A program made the translations under genes and the position numbers. This document shows positions 16,095 through 24,926 of a DNA stretch of 57,758 nt, piece after piece. The stretch is from positions 1-57,758 of IMG/VR virus record IMGVR_UViG_3300020442_000002. One strand, written 5' to 3'. The stretch's first letter is position 1. Each line of letters opens with the position of its first letter. Below the pieces are notes generated by a model. It saw only the letters and a program-made list of their open reading frames with translations, was not told the origin of the DNA and made no database searches. The stretch is from a virus.

Positions 16095-16696
16095 GTAACT
16101 TAAAAGATTTTTTAGGCGGCCTTGATCCGTCCGTTTGGACGGATGCAAAGGCGGGTTATTTAGACGCCGCCATAACTTCCCGAGCAGCGGCTGCTACTGC
16201 GCTATCCACGGCAACTTGGACGGGCACCCGAGCGGGTTATTTAGACAACCTTGACGCCACTGTAAGTTCTCGCGCCCCGTCATCTACGGCGCTTTCTTCT
16301 AACGTTTGGACAACAGCCTATAGAGATCGAATTGACGCCAATATTTCTAGTCGCTTAAGTTCGTGCAGTGTGCAACGCCTGTCTACCAGAACATCCGTTA
16401 ACAGCGACAATGACTACGACACGTGGTCAATTAGCTCTGTTAACACAAGTAAGACGTTTTTAACCTGCTCCGCCGGGGGAATTAGCCACGGCGCTTGGGG
16501 CAGCAACGCGGGAGATGCGCATATCTATGCTGGGATAACCGCCAGATTTATTGATAGTACGGACGTTCGTTATGTCATGGGGAGTGTGGAGACGGGATAT
16601 AGTATTTATATCTATTATTTCTCCAGTTGGAGAGCGCCGGGTTTGATGAACAACAACCAGTTTTATAACGAAATAACTACGGTCCAAATATCTTAG
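16091..16696 (+). CDS. Second fibre-like protein, 201 aa
   Basis: The N-terminal 90 residues carry three degenerate repeats of the type (A/V)WT..(A/R)xGYLDxxIxSRA, which suggests a trimeric shaft. The C-terminal half is Ser, Tyr and Gly-rich with aromatic residues and could be a receptor-binding tip. It overlaps the upstream fibre gene. The call rests on repeats and context. Confidence 0.65.
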   Translation: MSNLKDFLGGLDPSVWTDAKAGYLDAAITSRAAAATALSTATWTGTRAGYLDNLDATVSSRAPSSTALSSNVWTTAYRDRIDANISSRLSSCSVQRLSTRTSVNSDNDYDTWSISSVNTSKTFLTCSAGGISHGAWGSNAGDAHIYAGITARFIDSTDVRYVMGSVETGYSIYIYYFSSWRAPGLMNNNQFYNEITTVQIS

Positions 16697-16705
16697 GAAT
16701 TAACG

Positions 16706-17185
16706 ATGCCGTTTTTTTACATTATTGAACCAGATGGGTTGGTGAAGGCAATTACAGAGTGTTATGATGACACCGTGCTGGACATAGACTCGCGCTATAC
16801 GCCCATATCAACAATAACGGCGATAGACGCAGAAGCTGCCGCAGACCCCCATAGCGCTTTAGATAAAATTTATCTTGACGGAGTCTTGTCCCCGGCACCC
16901 GAACCTGAACCCGAACCCGCAAGAGAGACTAGCATATACAGCGTCAATGAATATAAGACGTTGTTTACCCTAGCGGAAAAAGGGGCCCTTTACGGTTCTG
17001 AAGACCCCATAGCTAGGGCTTTAATCGATGAAATGAATACGGCGACATATATAGACACCGCGGACCCAAGAACTATAGCCGGGGTGGACTATTTGATTTC
17101 CGCTGGAATTGTTGATGCTAGCCGCCGAAGTGAAATACTAAGGACGCATCCTGAAGGAGAGGTGGTGTATCCACCTGCGGAATAA
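16706..17185 (+). CDS. Hypothetical fibre-region protein, 159 aa
   Basis: The start has MPFFYIIEPDGLVKAITECYDDTVL, a pattern like that of small proteins paired with fibres. A PEPEPEPA linker at residues 64-72 divides the protein into two small domains. It could be a fibre chaperone or a distal adaptor. I do not recognise the family. Confidence 0.6.
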   Translation: MPFFYIIEPDGLVKAITECYDDTVLDIDSRYTPISTITAIDAEAAADPHSALDKIYLDGVLSPAPEPEPEPARETSIYSVNEYKTLFTLAEKGALYGSEDPIARALIDEMNTATYIDTADPRTIAGVDYLISAGIVDASRRSEILRTHPEGEVVYPPAE

Positions 17186-17189
17186 GGGC

Positions 17190-17822
17190 ATGGTCAGCAA
17201 ACCTTCTCGTGGAATAACTCCTGAAGAGGGCACCGAAACGTTTGCCATGCTTGTGCCAATTACGGATAAAAGCATCAAGCTGTATCGCGAATTGTCCGAA
17301 GATGTGTGGGCAATTCAAGAATTTGATCAGGAAGGGCCATACCGAGAAGCGGAAGTAATTCCAATTGTTGCGCCCACTCAAGAGATTACAGAAGAGGGCA
17401 AGTATCGCACATACATTACGGATGCGGCGGACCAAACTTTTCAGCATTTATTAGAATCGTTAGAGGCTACGCTTTCTTTGCACGGAGAGTATTGCGAAAT
17501 ACTTCGGTGCATATTAGTTAGGGTAAAACGCGGGTGCAAGATTTACCCGCACATTGACGAAACTTTTGGCGATTTATCGGTAAAGAAGTATCGAATGCAA
17601 ATTGTAAGATCTAGCAATGAGCCGTTTTTTAACTTGTGCAACCGCACTACGGGGGAAGATACTTTTATTGCTCCGAGAGTAAAGGAGTTAAGAGAAATTC
17701 CTTTTGGGTCCCTTGTTGCGGAAGAAAATATGGGGCTAGACGATAACATCCACATGTTGGCATACGTGCAACCAAAAACAGGACAACAAGCTTTAAAAGA
17801 GGTTGTGGCGGGATGGAGATAA
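17190..17822 (+). CDS. Probable 2OG-Fe(II) oxygenase, aspartyl/asparaginyl hydroxylase-like, 210 aa
   Basis: The central part reads LVRVKRGCKIYPHIDE, giving a candidate iron-binding His121 and Asp123, followed by KKYRMQIVRSSNEPFF, in which Arg135 and the strand order fit a jelly-roll oxygenase. DDNIHMLAYV near the end gives a candidate distal His188. This matches the general pattern of Asp/Asn hydroxylase-type enzymes (HxD...H). The N-terminal 100 residues are not recognised. The gene lies among fibre genes, which suggests a virion or receptor-modifying role, but that is inference. Two further oxygenases lie at 43459 and 44124. Confidence 0.6.
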   Translation: MVSKPSRGITPEEGTETFAMLVPITDKSIKLYRELSEDVWAIQEFDQEGPYREAEVIPIVAPTQEITEEGKYRTYITDAADQTFQHLLESLEATLSLHGEYCEILRCILVRVKRGCKIYPHIDETFGDLSVKKYRMQIVRSSNEPFFNLCNRTTGEDTFIAPRVKELREIPFGSLVAEENMGLDDNIHMLAYVQPKTGQQALKEVVAGWR

Positions 17823-18079
17823 CAAAGGGAGCGGTAGTACGTTATTTAATAAGATTTGGCGACGCAACTAGCCAATGGATCAATGTAGTTTTTTTGTTTG
17901 CCAACAATCCTAATGAATCCATTTCGGGACGCGCATATCGCCAAAGAAACGCCCGCGCATGGCATTACACACAAAAAGCATTAGACCTTATTTTTTGGGT
18001 TTTTGAGAAAGAGCATTGCCGGTTGTCATATGAGGCCGATTTAGATCGCGCCCGAGAGACATTGGAGAAAGCTAACTAA
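17813..18079 (+). CDS. Conserved small phage protein, 88 aa
   Basis: It overlaps the oxygenase gene by 10 bases. The segment FLFANNPNESISGRAYRQRNARAWHYTQKALD followed by FEKEHCRLSYEADLDRAR is typical of a small protein found in many phages near tail or lysis genes. I know of no proven function. Confidence 0.72.
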   Translation: MEITKGAVVRYLIRFGDATSQWINVVFLFANNPNESISGRAYRQRNARAWHYTQKALDLIFWVFEKEHCRLSYEADLDRARETLEKAN

Positions 18080-18717
18080 TGGCTTTCGGCATAACTGCTT
18101 TTTCTGAACAGCCTTTTTCAACAACCGTTGAAGGCCCAATTTCTGCGATTGGTGTACAAGGCACCACTAGCGTAGGGACCGTCACAATTGACGGTTTCGC
18201 TGACATTCCAGTTACGGGGCTTGCTGCCACGGGAGGCGTCGGTTCCGTAACAGTGACCGGCACTGCCGATGTGACTGTCACTGGGCTTTCTGGCACTGCT
18301 TCGGTGGGCGATGCGGTAGCTAAGGCAAATGCCGACGTTGGGGTAACCGGTCTGGCGGCCACTGCGTCTGTAAACGCCGCCGCGCCTAGTGTAACGGGAG
18401 ACGCTAACGCCTCTCCTGACGGGGTCAGTGCGTCAGGAGAAGTAGGCTCTGTAACAGTGACCGGCATTGCCGATGTGACTGTCACGGGTCTAGGAAGCAC
18501 GGCATCGGTGGGTAGCGTAGCTGTTAAAGCTGACGCTAATCACGTTGCCGCTTCGTTCTTGCTTCAGGCCAACGTTGGAGTAGTTTCTACTGAAGTAGAG
18601 ACAAACGTTACGGTGACCGGAGTAGAAGCAACGGGGCAAGTGGGATCAGTAAGCCAACAAATTTGGACGGAAATTACGCCTTCTCAGAACGCAAACTGGC
18701 TTGAGATAGCGGCATAA
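18079..18717 (+). CDS. Repeat-built beta-structural protein, 212 aa
   Basis: The first base overlaps the previous stop. Most of the protein is degenerate repeats of about 20 residues, each with VTVTGLxxTASVG-like strands, as in fibre shafts or baseplate-type surface proteins of marine phages. The C-terminus ends IWTEITPSQNANWLEIAA, a common ending of such proteins. Codon usage is close to the neighbouring fibre genes. Confidence 0.7.
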   Translation: MAFGITAFSEQPFSTTVEGPISAIGVQGTTSVGTVTIDGFADIPVTGLAATGGVGSVTVTGTADVTVTGLSGTASVGDAVAKANADVGVTGLAATASVNAAAPSVTGDANASPDGVSASGEVGSVTVTGIADVTVTGLGSTASVGSVAVKADANHVAASFLLQANVGVVSTEVETNVTVTGVEATGQVGSVSQQIWTEITPSQNANWLEIAA

Positions 18718-18726
18718 GGGGACGAC

Positions 18727-19698
18727 ATGGCCAGTACATATACCACGAATCTTGGGATAGAAAAACCAGCAACCGGAGACAGGGATGGCACATGGGGAAC
18801 CATGACCAACACCAACATGGACTTGTTGGATCAGGCCGTAAGCGGCGTGGCGCAAGTAACCTTGTCTGCTGCCGGAAGCTCTGGTTCTCCTACCGATCTT
18901 CCGATTACAAACTTTTCGGTCACTAATGGCCGTAACAAGTTTATAGAGTTTGTAGATGGCGGAGACCTTGGCGGCACTGCCTATGTTCAGCTAACCCCCA
19001 ATGACGCTGAAAAAATTGCGTACATTCGCAACAGTCTTTCAGGAAGCCGCTCAATCATTTTGTTTCAAGGCACGTATAACGCCAGTAATGACATAGAGAT
19101 CGCAAATGGCAAAGACGTAGTCGTTAAATTTAACGGTGGCGGAGCCTCTGCAACGGTAACCAATGTTTTTGCGGACCTTGCGCCAGACGCAATTACCGCG
19201 CCATTAACCGGAAACGTCACTGGGAATCTAACCGGAAATGTCACGGGAAACGTTACTGGGAATCTAACCGGAAATGTCACGGGAAACGTTACTGGGAATC
19301 TAACCGGAAATGTCACGGGAAATGTGACTTCTACCGGTGCATCTTCTTTTTCTAATGTCACGTTAAGTGGCGGCACTATCAATGACATGCAGATCGGCGC
19401 TTCCACTGCGGCGGCAGGCACGTTTACGGGCGTTACGGTTACCGGTACGGCCACATTAACCACCGTAGACATCAACGCAGGCAACATCGACGGCACCACG
19501 GTAGGGGGCACTACCCCGGGCGCGGGCACGTTTACTGCGCTAGAAACCACGGGTGATCACGTTTTAATTCAAACTTCGCAAACCCCTGCCAGCGCAAGCG
19601 CCTCCGGGACAGCGGGAGAGATTGCATGGGATGCAAATTACATCTATGTGTGCGTAGCAACAAACACGTGGAAAAGAGCGGCCATCTCTACTTGGTAA
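18727..19698 (+). CDS. Tail fibre protein with tandem repeats, 323 aa
   Basis: The N-terminus (STYTTNLGIEKPATGDRDGTWG, then NMDLLDQAVSG) is a well-known fibre attachment domain. Residues about 160-200 are Asn, Val, Thr and Gly repeats (NVTGNLTGNVTG) encoded by near-identical 36-bp DNA units. The C-terminus is WDANYIYVCVATNTWKRAAI, a widespread fibre end. It should act in host recognition. Confidence 0.8.
   Translation: MASTYTTNLGIEKPATGDRDGTWGTMTNTNMDLLDQAVSGVAQVTLSAAGSSGSPTDLPITNFSVTNGRNKFIEFVDGGDLGGTAYVQLTPNDAEKIAYIRNSLSGSRSIILFQGTYNASNDIEIANGKDVVVKFNGGGASATVTNVFADLAPDAITAPLTGNVTGNLTGNVTGNVTGNLTGNVTGNVTGNLTGNVTGNVTSTGASSFSNVTLSGGTINDMQIGASTAAAGTFTGVTVTGTATLTTVDINAGNIDGTTVGGTTPGAGTFTALETTGDHVLIQTSQTPASASASGTAGEIAWDANYIYVCVATNTWKRAAISTW
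19219..19326 (+). repeat. Three tandem 36-bp repeats inside the fibre gene
   Basis: Units at 19219-19254, 19255-19290 and 19291-19326 are almost identical and encode TGNLTGNVTGNV steps. The length keeps the frame. Such repeats can change copy number and so change fibre length. Confidence 0.88.
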
Positions 19699-19704
19699 AA
19701 CAAC

Positions 19705-21588
19705 ATGCCACTGACTAAGCTCCAGTTTAGGCCCGGGATCAACAGAGAAACCACCTCGTATGCTAACGAGGGGGGCTGGTTTGATGGGGATAAGATTCGT
19801 TTTCGCTTCGGCGTACCCGAAAAAATCGGGGGCTGGGAATCGGTCACAGCAAACACTTTTTTAGGCACATGCCGTGCGCTTAAGCCTTTTGTGGCGTTGA
19901 GCGGTAGTCAGTACCTTGGCGTAGGGACCAACCTTAAATACTACATTGAATCGGGTGGGGACTATAACGACATTACTCCAATCCGAAGCACGACTTCCGC
20001 AGGAGATGTTACTTTTTCTGCTTCCAACGGGTCTTCGGTTCTGACAATAAGCGACACGGCCCACGGTGCAGTGGCAAACGATTTTGTAACTTTTTCTGGC
20101 GCAGTGAGCCTTGGCGGAAACGTAACAGCAGACGTACTAAACCAAGAGTACCAAATCGCTACTATTGTGAACGCCAATAGCTATACCGTTATTGCAAAAG
20201 ATACCAGTGGCGCTGTGGTAACCGCTAATTCCAGCGACACCGGTAACGGGGGCTCTTCTGTAGTAGGCGCATACCAAATCAACACAGGCCTAGACACTGC
20301 AATTGTCGGCACTGGCTGGGGTACGGGAACATGGGGACGTAGCACGTGGGGATCGTCGTCGGCGCTGTCTACTACTAACACTTTGCGACTGTGGTCTCAC
20401 GACAACTTTGGCGAGGACCTAATCATAAATGTCCGCGACGGGGGCATTTATTATTGGGATAAGACTTCGGGCTTGTCTGCACGAGCCGTGGCCCTAGACA
20501 CTTTGGCCGGGGCGGATAGCACAACGCCTACTATTGCCAAACAGGTACTGGTTTCTGACAGAGACCGGCACATCATCGCTTTTGGGTGTGATCCTGAAAA
20601 CAACATTGGGGTTCAAGACCCCTTGTTAATTAGATTTAGCGATCAAGAGAGCCCAACTACGTGGCAGGCGTTGCCCACTAATACTGCGGGCGACCTTAGA
20701 CTTGGTTCTGGATCAGAGATTGTTGCGGCAGTAGAAACACGCCAGCAGGTGCTGGTATTTACTGATGTTTCTTTGCACACGATGCAGTTCTTGGGGCCGC
20801 CCTTTACGTTTGGTATCAACATGGTGTCTGAGAACACCAGCATCATTTCGCCTATGGCGGCGGCTGCCCACGACGACACTGTGTTCTGGATGGGGCAGGA
20901 AGAGTTTTATATGTACACCGGTCAGGTGCAACGAATCCCCTGTTCTGTGCGCTCTTATGTTTTCGATGATTTCAACAAGGGTCAGCAAGAAAAGGTATTC
21001 GCCGCCCTGAACTCCTCTTTTAGTGAGGTTTGGTGGTTTTATCCGTCCGCGGATTCAAACGAAATTGACCGCTATGTGGTCTTTAATTTCCAAGAGCAAG
21101 CGTGGTACTACGGCACGATGTCGCGCACGGCATGGATTGACCGTAGCCCGATCAGTGATTACCCGATTGCCACCTACACGGACGGCAAGCAATATTTTCA
21201 TGAGCTTGGGTTAGATGACGGGACCACGAGCCCCGCTTCTGCCATTTCGGCATACATTCAATCTAGTCAAGTGGATTTAGGAGAAGGGGATCAGTTTGCG
21301 TTGATTAAGCGAATTATTCCGGATTTGACGTTTGAAAACTCCACAGCAGGTTCTCCTACAGCCACCTTTACGGTAAAAGTCAGGAATTTCCCCGGGGCTA
21401 ATTACGACGACGAAAATGACGCTTCCGTTAGCCGGACCGCAACCGTTCCGGTGGAGCAGTTTACCAATCAGGTGCATTTACGCCTGCGAGGGCGAAGTTT
21501 CGCCCTAAAAGTTGCCTCTGAAGAGGTTGAAACACAATGGAGGTTAGGTGCGCCAAGGCTAGACGTTAGGCCGGACGGTAGAAGATGA
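19705..21588 (+). CDS. Tail nozzle/stabilisation protein, P22 gp10-like, 627 aa
   Basis: The protein begins MPLTKLQFRPGINRETTSYANEGGWFDGDKIRFRFG, the typical start of the P22 gp10 tail hub family, followed by beta-propeller-like blade repeats, for example VETRQQVLVFTDVSLHTMQFLG and VFWMGQEEFYMYTG. It would extend the tail tube below the gp4-like adaptor. Length and motif order fit well. Confidence 0.82.
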   Translation: MPLTKLQFRPGINRETTSYANEGGWFDGDKIRFRFGVPEKIGGWESVTANTFLGTCRALKPFVALSGSQYLGVGTNLKYYIESGGDYNDITPIRSTTSAGDVTFSASNGSSVLTISDTAHGAVANDFVTFSGAVSLGGNVTADVLNQEYQIATIVNANSYTVIAKDTSGAVVTANSSDTGNGGSSVVGAYQINTGLDTAIVGTGWGTGTWGRSTWGSSSALSTTNTLRLWSHDNFGEDLIINVRDGGIYYWDKTSGLSARAVALDTLAGADSTTPTIAKQVLVSDRDRHIIAFGCDPENNIGVQDPLLIRFSDQESPTTWQALPTNTAGDLRLGSGSEIVAAVETRQQVLVFTDVSLHTMQFLGPPFTFGINMVSENTSIISPMAAAAHDDTVFWMGQEEFYMYTGQVQRIPCSVRSYVFDDFNKGQQEKVFAALNSSFSEVWWFYPSADSNEIDRYVVFNFQEQAWYYGTMSRTAWIDRSPISDYPIATYTDGKQYFHELGLDDGTTSPASAISAYIQSSQVDLGEGDQFALIKRIIPDLTFENSTAGSPTATFTVKVRNFPGANYDDENDASVSRTATVPVEQFTNQVHLRLRGRSFALKVASEEVETQWRLGAPRLDVRPDGRR

Positions 21589-21884
21589 GTGGACGTAGGC
21601 TTGTATTACCACAGTTCCCTAACGCACCGGAGAATTACGATTCACGGTACATGACGGAAATTATCCGTTCGTTTGCCGTGTTTCTTGATTTGTTTAACAA
21701 CCCCGGTGATGCACGGCACACGGCCCTAACCCTTACGAACTTGCAGGAAAACGATTACAACCTTGAAACAGGGGCCGTTTTTCAGCAAGACGGGAATTTA
21801 AAAATAGTGATCGCGTATAAGCCTCATCCTGCTGGGGTCTCTGGCACAAGTGGTGTTGGATCGGTCACAGTATCAACCCCATAG
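21585..21884 (+). CDS. Small conserved tail-associated protein, 99 aa
   Basis: It overlaps the nozzle gene. It starts MSGRRLVLPQFPNAPENYDSRYMTEIIRSFAVFLDLFNNPGDAR, a pattern common after nozzle genes of aquatic podoviruses, and ends with a Gly, Thr and Val stretch. The function is unknown; it could be a tail-tip or chaperone protein. Confidence 0.68.
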   Translation: MSGRRLVLPQFPNAPENYDSRYMTEIIRSFAVFLDLFNNPGDARHTALTLTNLQENDYNLETGAVFQQDGNLKIVIAYKPHPAGVSGTSGVGSVTVSTP

Positions 21885-21905
21885 ATAGCTTGAAAACAGG
21901 GGGTT

Positions 21906-21914
21906 TGATACAAT
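21906..21914 (+). promoter_or_regulatory. Extended -10 promoter before the ejection-protein genes
   Basis: TGATACAAT at 21906-21914 closely matches TGnTATAAT and lies 24 bases upstream of the start at 21939. The -35 element is weak. It would boost transcription of the four ejection-protein genes. Confidence 0.5.
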
Positions 21915-21938
21915 AATGCATTACTATGGGATAGCTAC

Positions 21939-23507
21939 ATGAACGCAGCAGTCGCACAAAAACCCTATGAGGTCCCTAATGGGGGCCTAGCGTCGTTTTT
22001 GACCGCCACAACTGGGGATTGGTCGGACGAAGCATTAAACGGCCTTGATTACGAGATTATTCGCCCCACTGCCGATCAACTGGCGGAGTTTGGGCGAGAG
22101 GGCGATAACCGAATTGCACACGTAGCGGACGGTGAAACCGTCATCCCTATGGAAGTTTTTCAGGAAGACCCCGCGCTAAAAGAGGCGTTGTTTGACCGTA
22201 TGCGAGAAATGGGCATTGACCCTGAACGCTATGTGGTCGGCAACCAGCTAAACAGCATCAACCCGGTTACGGGTCAGCCCGAGTTCTTCCTGAAAAAGCT
22301 TTTTAAGGGCGTTAAAAAGGCCGTTAAGGGCGTCGTTAAGGTCTTCAAGAAGATCGCGCCGATTGTTCTTTCTGTTGGCCTGAACTTCCTGTTTCCGGGC
22401 CTTGGGGCCATTGCGGCGGGTGCGCTAGGTAGCGGCATCGGCACCTTGGTTCAAGGCGGAAACCTTAAAGACGCCTTCAAGGCCGCGCTGATTGGTGGTG
22501 CCGTGGGCGGTATTTCGTCCGGTATTGGTAGCGTCATGAAGGGCGGCGACTTTATGTCGGGCGTCAAAGGCGCTCTACCGGGCGGCGCTCCGGGCGCTCC
22601 TGTTCCAATTGAGAAAGGCGTACCCGATTTTGTTGCCCCAGAAGCGGCAGGGGCTGAAGTTATGCCTCCTCAAAACGTTGCGGAAGCGGCGGTTCAAGAG
22701 AGTATGCAGGCCGCAGGCGGCGTTCCAGACATGTCGGGTCCAACAAACTTAAATATGGCGGGCCCAACAAACCTAGATATGTCGCCCATTCCCGGAGCAA
22801 AACAAGCTCAACTTGCGCAACAAGCTAAAACTGCGGCGGGTGCGGAAGAGGCTCTTGCATCGGGGGCAGATGCCGCCTCTACATCGGGTGCCGATGCCGC
22901 CGCAGCAGAAGTCGCAGATAAAAGCTTTGTTAGCAAAGCATTTGATTTTATTAAAGGCGCATCCGACCCAACAAACGCAGAAATATTTGCAAGTGCAGAA
23001 TACAAAGAACTTATTGCCAACGGGTTTAGCCCCGCGGAAGCATTTGCGCAGGCTCAAAAAACGCTTGCCCCCGGACTGCTGGCAAAATACGGCCCAATGG
23101 CGGCGGTGGGACTTGGGGCAATGGGCTTGGCCGGTGGATTTAAAGCCCAAGACCCAGTACAGCCCTACGACGCCTTTGGCGGCATGACCGGATTTGATCT
23201 ATTGCGAATGTACCCCGATCGTTACGCCATCTCTCAACCCGGATCTAATTACGCGCAAGTGATGGGCTTGGCTCCCGGAGGTGCGGCAAATGGCGGCGAC
23301 ATTAGCTCTTTCCCTCGCCGTAACGGCGCGATTCGGGGCCCCGGGACAGAGACCTCTGACGATATCCCCGCGATGTTGTCCGATGGTGAGTTTGTAATGA
23401 CCGCACGAGCAGTTCGTGGCGCTGGTAACGGTAGCCGTCAAGAGGGAATGCAAAAAATGTATGACATGATGAGAACTTTTGAGGGGAGGGCTCCTCGTGG
23501 CAACTGA
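21939..23507 (+). CDS. Internal virion / ejection protein, 522 aa
   Basis: Several familiar pieces occur in order: IAHVADGETVIPMEVF near residue 65, a long amphipathic or membrane-active section (KKLFKGVKKAVKGVVKVFKKIAP, then LNFLFPGLGAIAAGALGSG), Ala and Gly-rich disordered stretches, and the C-terminal block GTETSDDIPAMLSDGEFVMTARAVRGAG, which is typical of phage ejection and tape-measure proteins. It probably enters the host with the DNA and helps cross the membranes. It overlaps the next gene. Confidence 0.75.
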   Translation: MNAAVAQKPYEVPNGGLASFLTATTGDWSDEALNGLDYEIIRPTADQLAEFGREGDNRIAHVADGETVIPMEVFQEDPALKEALFDRMREMGIDPERYVVGNQLNSINPVTGQPEFFLKKLFKGVKKAVKGVVKVFKKIAPIVLSVGLNFLFPGLGAIAAGALGSGIGTLVQGGNLKDAFKAALIGGAVGGISSGIGSVMKGGDFMSGVKGALPGGAPGAPVPIEKGVPDFVAPEAAGAEVMPPQNVAEAAVQESMQAAGGVPDMSGPTNLNMAGPTNLDMSPIPGAKQAQLAQQAKTAAGAEEALASGADAASTSGADAAAAEVADKSFVSKAFDFIKGASDPTNAEIFASAEYKELIANGFSPAEAFAQAQKTLAPGLLAKYGPMAAVGLGAMGLAGGFKAQDPVQPYDAFGGMTGFDLLRMYPDRYAISQPGSNYAQVMGLAPGGAANGGDISSFPRRNGAIRGPGTETSDDIPAMLSDGEFVMTARAVRGAGNGSRQEGMQKMYDMMRTFEGRAPRGN

Positions 23508-24915
23508 AACCACAACTCAGATTATTCGCGAAGATCCCGCGATTGAGGCGTATCGCCTTGGGTTACTGGAAAGCGTAAGGCAATTTATTGATCAGAACTT
23601 AGCTTCTGCTCCGCCCCCTCCGGTATTGCCGCCAAGTTATCAAGTTGCGGGGCTCACGGATCTTCAACAAGAAGCGTCTATGTTGGCGCAAGAGGGCGTT
23701 GGCGCGTATCTTCCTTACCTTCAACACGGAACCGCCCTTCGCCAATCCGGCCAGAGTTATTTAGAGGATTATGGCTTTGGCGGCCTTAGCGAGGCGCTTG
23801 GCGCAACTCGTGAGGGGCAAGAAATGCTGTCTCAGGCCGCGGGACGGGCCAACGAATACCGCAATCGGCCCTACACTTATCAAACTGGGGCAAGGGATCT
23901 TTTGCAAGGTGCCATGGGCACCGGGCAACAGGCGCTGGGGGCGGGCCGGACGGACATTGAAAACGCCCTAACCCGAGGCATGGGCGGCGCACAGACGGCT
24001 CAATCAATGCTGTCGGGCACGGGCGCACAATTCCAGCCCACACAAATTCAAGCCTTTATGAGCCCTTACGAAGATGAGGTCGTTCAGCAAACACTGGCGG
24101 ACATTCGTCGCGAGGGGGACATCCGAGAGCAGGGGCTACAAGCCCAAGCCGCCGCAACAGGCGCGTTCGGTGGTTCTCGACAGGCCGTAGCGGAGCAAGA
24201 GTTGGCTAGAAACGTGGCTGATCAGCAAGCTAAGGTTGCCGGGCAACTGCGCATGGGCGGATATACTCAAGCCGGACAGCAAGCACAAGAAGCCTTTGAG
24301 CGGGCCAAGCAACGAGAGCAAGCCGCCGCAAGCCAGTTTGGTCAATTAGGTTTACAAGGCGGTCAACTTGGTCTTCAGGGTGCGCAAACAGGCGCACAGC
24401 TTGGGATGCAACAGGCAGGCATGGAAGCGGACATTGGCCAAGCCATGGGCGGCCTTGGGATGCAGTACGGTCAGCTTGAGCAGGCTAACCTCCAGCAGAT
24501 GATGGACATGGCGCAAGCTTCTGGCCAGCTTGGGCAACAGCTTGGCGGTCTGGCGAACATCGGTGGTGCGCTTGGCCAGCAAATGAGTCAGATGGGTGTG
24601 CAAGAGGCGGGTATCGGTCAGCTTGTTCAGCAAATGCTGGGTCAGGACGTTAAAGGGCTAGAAGCATTTGGTGCTAGGGATCAAGCTCTTCAGCAGGCTA
24701 TTTTGGACGCCCAGAGAATGAGCAACATGCAACTTTATCAACAGCCTTATCAGCAATACAGCTTCTTGAGTGACATCTACAAAGGTGTTCCGGGATCACA
24801 GCAATCTGTATCGGTTAGTTCAACCCAAGATCCGTCGCCCTTCCAACAAGTGGCGGGTTTAGGTATCGCCGGACTTAGCGCACTGGGTGGCGCTAAGTCC
24901 GCCTTTGGCTTTTAA
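23497..24915 (+). CDS. Ejection protein, 472 aa
   Basis: I favour the GTG at 23497, with GGGAGG just upstream, over the earlier TTG. The protein is Gln, Gly and Ala-rich and helical. It holds ATGAFGGSRQAVAEQELARN near residue 215, a motif seen in the DNA-ejection proteins of podoviruses, then Gln-rich heptads (LGLQGGQLGLQGAQTG). It would be carried in the capsid. The C-terminal 50 residues are small and hydrophobic. Confidence 0.72.
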   Translation: MATETTTQIIREDPAIEAYRLGLLESVRQFIDQNLASAPPPPVLPPSYQVAGLTDLQQEASMLAQEGVGAYLPYLQHGTALRQSGQSYLEDYGFGGLSEALGATREGQEMLSQAAGRANEYRNRPYTYQTGARDLLQGAMGTGQQALGAGRTDIENALTRGMGGAQTAQSMLSGTGAQFQPTQIQAFMSPYEDEVVQQTLADIRREGDIREQGLQAQAAATGAFGGSRQAVAEQELARNVADQQAKVAGQLRMGGYTQAGQQAQEAFERAKQREQAAASQFGQLGLQGGQLGLQGAQTGAQLGMQQAGMEADIGQAMGGLGMQYGQLEQANLQQMMDMAQASGQLGQQLGGLANIGGALGQQMSQMGVQEAGIGQLVQQMLGQDVKGLEAFGARDQALQQAILDAQRMSNMQLYQQPYQQYSFLSDIYKGVPGSQQSVSVSSTQDPSPFQQVAGLGIAGLSALGGAKSAFGF

Positions 24916-24926
24916 GGATTATTTTA

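Noticed and set aside
19065-19550. Long minus-strand open frame of 161 codons in the fibre gene
   Set aside because: It mirrors the fibre's Val, Thr and Asn repeats and has no ribosome-binding site.
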